Made by a program: the position numbers and the translations under genes. From contig CM038469.1 of NCBI GenBank assembly GCA_021464415.1, positions 6,798,501 to 6,862,500 on the forward strand: a stretch of DNA of 64,000 bases. Reading direction: 5' to 3'. The notes under the pieces are model-generated. The model saw only the letters and a list, made by a program, of their open reading frames with translations, was not told the origin of the DNA and searched no databases. Positions within the stretch are counted from its first letter, which is position 1; each line of letters begins with the position of its first letter. This document shows positions 56,874 to 64,000 of this stretch, in pieces. This stretch comes from Lonicera japonica (taxonomy: Eukaryota > Streptophyta > Magnoliopsida > Dipsacales > Caprifoliaceae).

Positions 56874-57179
56874 TTTTTTAAGAGGATTAGACTCTAAACA
56901 AGAGTATAATATGCGTGGATAATCGTTTCTACTTGCATGCTTTCTTACTCGGCCTTAGTCTTAGGATAATATAGACGCAATTTAGGTGGATACCCTGATT
57001 CCCTTTTTTTGTTATTATTATTGTTTGAGGAAAATCTTTTTATAAATAAAAATTGAAAATACTCGAACAAAGCCTATAGCGTTCATCATAATGTACCTCC
57101 ATAATTGTTATTTTGCACGCACCCACTATCATTATGCATTATCGCGATTGTGAAATTACCCCTTTTAACCCAAAAATAT

Positions 57180-57495
57180 TGCTTAATGAGTAGGGAGTTG
57201 GCTCGTCTGGGTCAACATAAACCGAAAATGCTTATTTCCACTCTCATTGGCCAAGTATCAACCGAGGTATATCGAGTGACGAGAACACTTACGTACCTGG
57301 GGTATATATCAAAAGGTCTTTGTACATACTCGCCCTTGAGGTATGCAGCAAGACCTAGCCAAATAGGAGGGAGCCTAAACCTTACCCATTAAACCACGCT
57401 TGCATATAAGATGCGTCAGCTTAGTACACACGAATTTCTCTATGTTTTCTTGACCGTCAATCGTGAGATTAGTGAACAAAAGGTCTTGTCATACA
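57180..57495 (+). other. Conserved leader block of Tat elements, copy 2
   Basis: Counterpart of 51,051-51,365 (minus). Contains GAGTTGGCTCGTCTGGGTCA near 57,194 and GGTATATCGAGTGACGA near 57,266. It lies between PBS and gag, a position where leader RNA signals are expected. No function is known to me. Confidence 0.75.
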
Positions 57496-57926
57496 TAACA
57501 ACTCTTGGTTTGGCAAGTACGGCCGGTGGCTATCCAACCTCGTTTATAGAAATCCCTCACTAAAACCCGTTAGTGAGAATTTCCCTATCACTATTTTCAT
57601 GAAAAGCAACTCTAAGAGGAGAGAACTTTCTTATTTTCAAAAAAATGTTTTAAAAAAAATGAGTCGTTTTTCAAAATAAACTTTTCAAAAATTGATTTCT
57701 AAAAACCGGAAGGTTATAAGGGCACCCCGAAATGTATATTCTTACCCTAAACCTCTCCACGGGGCTCTCAAGTTGTTACTGTCAGTCATAGTTTTTCGAG
57801 AATTATGCAACCCATGGCAAAATATTGATTTCTTGGTCAATCCCCGATTTCTTTCTCCCCATTCTTCATCACACTCAAATTATCTATTGCGCCAGACGAC
57901 TCACGAGATAAAACTCCTAATCGATC

Positions 57927-59500
57927 ATGCCTCATCGTCGCAACACCAAGCTATCAATCAATCAAACCGGGGTCAAAAATACTGAGGGTAACCATGATGA
58001 AGCTTGTCGTGCAGCGGATCCGCCACCCGGTCCCATTTTTTCACAAACTGAGGGTGGCACCTTAACTCTTAAACACCTCTACTACCTAATCCAGGATATG
58101 ACCAAGTCTATGGCCATTATGAAAAATCACCAAGTGGCCACCCAAGCTCGCCTTGACGCTCTAATCACTGCCAGAACAACTGTTGAACAAAACTAACCCA
58201 ATCCAAATCTAAACCCAGTCGAAGGCCACAAAGCCCGAGGCCTTACAGTGTAACCTAATATCCTCCAACACGCTCCCCCAGTTCACGCCAAGATCAACCC
58301 CCTACCACTGTGGCCCTTGCCAACATCAATGTACCATCGGTGCAAGATCCCGAAGCCACCTGGCTGAACCCTGAACATAACCAACCCCTTCAAAATCATA
58401 ATCCCCAAGCCATCCCTAAAGGAGATCCAAACTAGGACCAGTGCCCTGAGGTCGTAATCAATCATGCCAAAGAGAATGAGGTCACTATCACGCTTAAAGA
58501 TCAGATGAAAGCCTTAAACCAAAGGGTGGCTGAAAAGGCCGACGACATTGTCGATCTCCAAAACTTGTCTTTTTACCTAGATGCCTGTTTGCCTATTGGT
58601 TTTAAACTCCCTCACATTGAGAAGTTCTCTGGGAACACTCCACGTCACCTGCACCTCAAAGCCTATGTCCGAACCATGCAATTGAATGGATTGAAAGAAT
58701 ATCACTTATCCCAAGGTTTCCACCAGACTCTCACTGGACCAGCCCATAGTTAATTTTTGAGTTTAGAGAAGTATCGAGTAGCCGACTGGAATAGTATAGT
58801 GAAGGAGTTCATGGAACATAATAAGTCCAATGAGGAGCTCAAAGTCACCCGTAAGAATCTCGAGATAACGAAACAGATAAAAGACAAAAATGTCAGTGAC
58901 TTCATCACTCGCTGAAGGGAGTTAGCATCTTAACTGGTCGACAGAATTCCCGAGGAAGAGCAGTTGGGGATAATTGTCAAGAATATCAAGCCCGAGATTT
59001 GAAGCGGCATGGTTTACCAATACTTTGACTGATACAAGGCTTTGATGCATGTAGCTAATGAGACTGAGGAAGAACTTACTCAAGCTACCTAGGCTAAGAA
59101 AGCCTTTTATCAATACGAGAAGAACCCCCCGGCCATCAATCAAGTATGGTCTTACCAAAGCTCAAGTCCTCGTCGGCAAACCAGCCTCCATTATCTACAA
59201 GAACAAAGGCCAAAAAAGTAGAACATTAGAAATAAAGACCGTCCCTTTTCATGCATATTAACTTCACTGAGTTAGACTTTAGCCACACTACAAGTTGATG
59301 GTATTTTACAGCCGCTAGCTCCTAGTGCACCCCCCAACCCAGCTCCCCCTGGCTAGAATGCCAATGAACGCTGCTCTAACCACCAAGGATTTGGGCATAA
59401 CACTGATAATTGCTCCGCCTTGAAGCATGCTATCCAAGACTTGATTGATTTTGGGAATATTATGCCCTACTAATGCACTAAATATTAAATGAAAGAAGCC
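57927..59500 (+). pseudogene. Tat/Ogre-type gag of the plus-strand element
   Basis: Start at ATG 57,927 (MPHRRNTKLSIN), followed by a helical stretch (LYYLIQDMTKSM) and a stop at 58,194. In another frame from 58,505: GFKLPHIEKFSGNTPRHLHL near 58,600-58,660 (gag core, usually KFKVPEFKKYDG in the family), then LSQGFHQTLTGPA near 58,705-58,745. Later pieces: VSDFITR near 58,892, EEEQLGIIVKNIKPE near 58,953-58,998, YEKNPPAINQV near 59,116. Stops near 58,750, 58,912 and 58,930 and frame changes show decay. A possible zinc-knuckle remnant lies near 59,370-59,420. Confidence 0.75.
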
Positions 59501-60696
59501 CTAAGTAGAGGCAAACATCATTGATCCAGTTTACTTGAACCATCTTAGAGATAGGGGGAGTTGAGAGAGAATGTGAACGAATTTGTAAGGGTTAAGGATA
59601 AAATGAGGAATTTCTTATCAATATTCATTTCATTAATAAAATCAAATTGTTTCTTTTGAATATCTTTAATTCATGATTGCCTCTGCTTAAACTCAATCAT
59701 ATTCCTGAAAAGACAACGGCGACGAATTTAAAATGAAGAGCGTGGAGCTACATTAAAGACATGGAGGGTGCCGAGGGTTTATGTACTGAGGGTGCCAAGG
59801 GTATATGCACTATGGGTTTCGACAAGAAGACCATAACAGCTCCCCAAAGACTAGCCCCACCAGCATCACTCGCGTACATTAAGGGTGTCGAGGGTATATG
59901 CACTGAGGGTATTGATAAGAAGACCCGAACATCTCTCCAAAAACTAGCCTCTCCATTCATCATTTTTGCAATAAGGGTGCTCTACTCACACCATCACGCC
60001 TTGGTCATTCTAATAGCAGAACCAGAAATTCTATCTCTGAAGGTAGAATAAAGTCAACGAAATCAATCGGTTTAGCAGCTGAAGGTCCCGCCTCTATCAA
60101 GAATCAAGCCAGTCCACACCCACTAATGAAAATACAAAACATCGGTAATTATTTTAAGAATGAAGGTATGAGCAAAAGCAGCAACGCGAATGAATTTTGA
60201 TAGGCCCAAGAATCAAGAAGTAGAGAGAAACTTATTAAGATAAGAAACATAACGCAGAATCATTAGAATCCCAATACAGAAGCACGCCATTTCTCTTGTG
60301 ACCGATATCATCTTGCACTCACTCACTAATTAACCATAAATCAATATTTGCCTTTTCAGTGTTACTATATTCTCGAAAAATGGTCGGTCTTGCATGCATA
60401 CATTTGCATTTAGATAATTTTGAGTAACACAATATACTTTTTGAATCAGGCAACTCAAGATTCACGACCTTTTCAAAACTAAGTTTTCAAAACGATGGTA
60501 TAATGATTTGAGAACTATGCGAATACTTGAAAATTTAGGTAAGCATGGCATGAACATTTGCATAATACATACACATAAGCACTAGGCTTTATGACCTGCC
60601 AGACATGCTTTGCCACCGCATTCCGGTATATACCTTGATGATTAGTCAAACCGCCATCACAACACCATCAACGCACTCCTGATCATCAAGATAAAA
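59501..60696 (+). other. Post-gag region of the plus-strand Tat element
   Basis: No protease or polymerase motif is visible. 59,760-59,960 holds two copies of a block of about 115 bp (GAGGGTATATGCACTGAGGG-type, then GACAAGAAGACC). The rest is AT-rich. Confidence 0.55.
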
Positions 60697-61005
60697 TCAC
60701 AAGCCCTCCCAGAAAGGCAAATCACTTCACAACAGGATCACTCCACATGTCCTCTTAGAAAGGCAAGTCACTTCGTAAGCCCTCTTAGATAGGCGAATCA
60801 CTTCACAGGCCCTCCTAGAGAGGCGAATCACTTCACAAGCCCTCCCAGAGAAGCACAACACGATCACATGCCCGTCCAAAGAGGCAAATCACTTCGCATG
60901 TCCTCTTAGAGAGTCAAACCACGTCATGAATCATCCCAGAGAGTCGATCACTTCACATGCCCTCTGCGGAGGCACGAGGATAAGATAAGCCCACTGTAAG
61001 GTAAT
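60697..61005 (+). repeat. 3' UTR tandem array A
   Basis: About nine units of roughly 30-36 bp of the form AAGCCCTCTTAGAGAGGCGA followed by ATCACTTCAC. Related to the array at 39,590-39,870. Confidence 0.85.
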
Positions 61006-61039
61006 AATGAGATGATAAGCCCTCTGCGGAGGCACGATG

Positions 61040-61385
61040 ATAAGATAAGCCCTTTCTACAGGCACGAACCCAAAACCCTTTTCTACAAAAACGAACCGAA
61101 AGCCTTTTCTACAGGCACAAACCCAAAAGCCCTTTCTATAGGCGCGGACCTAAAGCCCTTTCTACAGGCACAAATCGAAAACCTTTTCTACAGGCACGAA
61201 TCCAAAGCCCTTTCTACAGGAACGAACCCAAAGCCCTTTCCTCAAGCACGAATCCAAGCCTTTTTCACAGGAAAATCCCAAGCCCTTTTTACAGGCAATT
61301 CCAAGCCCATTCCACAGCCACATACAAAAGCCCTTTCTATAGAAAAATCCTAGACCTTCTTCGCTAACCAAAAAAGCCCTCTTTG
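61040..61385 (+). repeat. 3' UTR tandem array B
   Basis: About a dozen units of 24-30 bp of the form AGCCCTTTCTACAGGCACGA then ACCCAA. It produces a long repetitive open frame on both strands that should not be taken as a gene. Confidence 0.9.
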
Positions 61386-62160
61386 AAGGGATATAATAGA
61401 AAGTTAGAGAGAGAAAGACCAGAATGAGAAAATCTTGCAACTAATACACAGGGAACAAGCCCTGCAAAAAGGGTTTTTGGCCTAGCTTCTTCTCTTCTAA
61501 GAAGTTTTCAAGATACGTTTCCAAAGGTTCTCAAGCTGAAAATCACAAATACGGCACGACAATGTCAAATGAGAACTTTGAAAGAAAACATTCTCAAATC
61601 GCAAGGACAATGATGCAAAAAAAATCTGACAAAATGAGAAGGAACAAAGTGGGTGCAAGAAAAAATTGAAATAGTAGAAAAGTGTATAAATCCCACAGTG
61701 CTAAAAGAAAAGAATATGGGAAAAAAATATAAAAAAGGCAAAAAATGGCAGCGAGAGCCACACCAAGAGTGACAACTAGGCCAAAAGGCCCAAGGCTACG
61801 TTTTGGGTGAGGAAGGCTACTGACCATGCAAAAGAAAAACAAATAAGCTTCATTAAAAAACTTTCAAACAATTAAAGAGGAATAAGGGCATCGAAAAACA
61901 GAAAACGATGCAGGCATAATTTTCTTTTGTCTCACAAAGTCAAAAAATAATAAGCAAAATCGCACCTTTTTGACATGAGAAAAAAATGCCAAGGAAGCAA
62001 AGCATGAGACAAAGTCCAAAATTCATGCACGAGGTTTGAGAATTGAGAGAACGTAACTCGGGCATTTCTCAAGAACAAAGAAGCTAACCAAAAGTTCTTG
62101 TTTTTCCCAAAAAGATATCACACCAGAACTTTCTCTCTTTATGTCTTCTCAAAGACTCCG
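61386..62160 (+). other. Repeat-free stretch of the Tat 3' region
   Basis: A-rich on the plus strand (many AAAAA runs), no coding similarity on either strand. Confidence 0.5.
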
Positions 62161-62450
62161 ATCTCTTTAGGAAACTATCATCTCTCATACCGGTCTTTAT
62201 CTTAGCCAGTAAGAGTTCTCATTTCCCTAGCAGATCATCAACATTTACATCAGCCCTTATCCTTATCCAAGCCGGTAGGAGTCACCTCCCCCAGCAGATC
62301 ATTAACTCTCATATCAACCCTTATCCTAGGGAGTAAGAGTTCTCATATCCCCAGTAGATCATTAACTCTCAGCTTTTATCCTAGCCAGTAGGAATTCTCA
62401 TTTCTCTAGCAGACCGTCAATCATCATATCCCCAATAGATAACCAATCCT
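62161..62450 (+). repeat. 3' UTR tandem array C
   Basis: Four diverged units of about 60-75 bp with CTTATCCTAGCCAGTAGGA, TTCTCATTTCCCTAGCAGAT-type blocks and ATCATTAACTCTCA. Confidence 0.75.
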
Positions 62451-62496
62451 TCGCAAGCCAAAGCAATGACTTCAACAGACATTCACCATTTCACAC

Positions 62497-62607
62497 ACCT
62501 CGCTAAAGCAGGGGGCACACCCCTCTACGCAGTTCACATAATTCGTTAAAGCAGGGGGCTCACCCCTCTATGAGGCCCACGTATTTCGCTAAAGCAGGGG
62601 GCTCACC
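62497..62607 (+). repeat. 3' UTR tandem array D, interrupted
   Basis: Units of about 45 bp with CGCTAAAGCAGGGGGCTCAC followed by CCCTCTA. The third unit stops after CTCACC at 62,607, where another LTR begins, so the array was split by that insertion. Confidence 0.8.
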
Positions 62608-64000
62608 TATAATACCCCGTACTTTAATTTATTTTAAATTGAATTATATTAGCTTATTTATACTTATGTGAGTGATCGTTTGGTGATTCGGGTTGTCCGA
62701 ATCGATTTTGGTTGGTAAATAAGAAGTTTTGGTTCTTCGCGATTCATTAATTCTAGTTAACTTTGAGCTATCGTAATTTCTTCATTACTTATTCGACTAA
62801 GATTATGTTTGCAAAGGTGTCTAGGTTTCATACCATTCTACAATTTTTGTGTTTTGGCCGAAAGCTAATTCACACACCGCACTGGTCAAAATAATATGCG
62901 AAGTAGGCCGGTTAGTAAATTCTGGTCATTCGGTAGCGCTTTGGCAGAGCGTTGTCTTCAGTGAATTTATGAGAAATACATATCTAAAATTTGGGAAAAC
63001 TTCCTCTTAGGAAGTTGTAGATCTTTGAAATACCTTTTCGTGGACATAAAGATCACCTCAATCAGAGTTCCGAACTAAAAGTTATAGCCGAAACAAAAAC
63101 AGTGCTCTAGAACCAAAATTATAGCACGGACTGGTACGACATTTTTGGCATACCGGTCCGACGCCAAATTTTTGGGAAAATTGAGCCCCGCGGACCAGTA
63201 TTGGGTATTTTGCATACCGGTATGCCAGTTAACTATTCCTACCGAGTTAAGCTCGTTTTAAAGCCATTTTTGGTCATTTTTCACCACAACTTCGACCCAA
63301 ACACTTCCACACACCTCTAAAGAGTTATAGAGGGCTCTAGAAAGATAAAGGAAGGGATTTCTATGCATTTATCCTCCCGCGCCAAGGAATCAAAGCTTGA
63401 TATCATCCAAAATCACCTCTAAGGTACTATTCATCATCTTCTACCTTGGCTTTCTTTTATAAAAGCTCAAGCGTAAGCTTTGGCTACGCAAGTTAGGGTT
63501 TATACATCATTAATTCGGGGGTTTTGCTACTCTAAGGACGTGGTGAAGCGAGAGCTTGAGGATTTCACCGAATGGGGCTTCGGTTTATAACTTTCTTCAT
63601 TCTTTTGGTCTATACACTTGAGGTAGGGGTTTATACCTTTTCAAAACTCGTAAATATGATTTTATTTACCAAAAGATGATTAAATTTATATATATATATA
63701 TTGATTTAGAGAACATATTAGCAACATATGCCATCTAAGCTCTATGATTACATGGTATTGATTCATACGGATATTCTTTGGAGGTATATGTGTTGGTTTG
63801 ACAAGAAAAGGCTTAGTAAAGGGTTTCGTATACACCAAAGAACATGGACATGAATTTGATAGAGTTTATAGAGCATATGTAGTATCTAACTTATATATGA
63901 TGCATGAATTAGAACAAGATATGCTGCTTGAACTTGCTATCTATGTAATATAGACTTATAAGCGATGTTCCTTGGATATACATGCTTGGTTGTATCCAAG
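62608..64000 (+). repeat. Start of a Tekay/Del-like LTR (runs off the window)
   Basis: Begins TATAATACCCCGTACTTTAA, one base from the TGTAATACCCCGTA start common in Tekay/Del LTRs, exactly where tandem array D is broken. Without the other end its length and family cannot be confirmed. It shares no region with the LTR end at 52,889-54,608, so they may be different parts of the same family. Confidence 0.55.

Larger units (their letters stand above)
54722..62607 (+). mobile_element. Second Tat/Ogre-lineage element, gag-only, 3' end not seen
   Basis: A 2.1-kb LTR, PBS, leader, decayed gag and a long repeat-rich region are present, but no protease, reverse transcriptase, integrase or PMD gene. 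It is inserted in the leader of the Tekay-like element. Its own 3' repeat region is interrupted at 62,608 by another LTR, so the 3' LTR is outside the window. It may be a gag-only non-autonomous element or an internally deleted one. Confidence 0.8.

Noticed and set aside
61012..61353. A 113-codon open frame on the plus strand and a 92-codon frame opposite it
   Set aside because: Both are translations of the tandem array B and have no independent coding signal.
60697..62607. Regular short repeats that could suggest a CRISPR array
   Set aside because: Units are contiguous tandem repeats without unique spacers, in a retrotransposon of a plant genome.

Overview
The window looks like nuclear DNA of a flowering plant, probably a eudicot. 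It is AT-rich and gene-poor, with nested Ty3/gypsy retrotransposons of plant lineages (Tat/Ogre-like, chromovirus, Tekay-like), many MITEs, and decayed intron-containing host genes. The host-gene families seen (CrRLK1L kinase, CSLA, plant mobile domain, thaumatin-like) are plant families. The species cannot be told from the sequence. I see no convincingly intact host gene.

Layout. 1-2,410: the end of a Tat-type LTR inserted in a broken Ty3/gypsy pol, followed by that element's probable LTR. 2,411-12,229: intergenic DNA with fragments of a thaumatin-like gene and a plastid-transit-like exon, a Helitron-like end, a MULE-type element (9-bp target duplication), a Stowaway MITE, a Tourist MITE and locally duplicated modules. 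12,230-17,907: a young, nearly complete chromovirus (LTRs about 98% identical) with a damaged gag and pol. 17,908-23,985: further copies of the local modules, an orphan signal-peptide exon and three MITEs. 23,986-34,050: host-gene remnants (receptor-kinase fragment with an amplified tail, SAM-methyltransferase pseudogene, unprocessed eIF3m pseudogene, CSLA N-terminal fragment) plus simple repeats. 34,600-36,740: a small MITE and a Helitron.

37,925-52,888 is one large minus-strand Tat-lineage retrotransposon. It keeps parts of both LTRs, its PBS, gag and protease, but no reverse transcriptase or integrase is recognisable. In the opposite orientation, between protease and the 3' LTR, it carries a multi-exon plant-mobile-domain (PMD) gene with its own TATA-containing promoter. 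This is the most interesting object in the window. It is interrupted by a hAT MITE in PMD exon 1, by a 68-bp minisatellite in a PMD intron, and by a 4.1-kb hAT transposon in the 5' leader, both insertions with perfect 8-bp target duplications.

52,889-54,721 is the LTR end, PBS and leader of a Tekay-like element. Into its leader a second, plus-strand Tat-lineage element is inserted (54,722 to about 62,607). That element has a 2.1-kb LTR, a PBS, a decayed gag and four tandem-repeat arrays, and again no visible pol. From 62,608 to the window end is the start of another LTR of the TGTAATACCCC type.

The two Tat elements have largely different LTRs. They nevertheless share a U5 motif containing a PBS-like copy, a leader block of about 200 bp and 3' tandem-repeat units, so they are related families.
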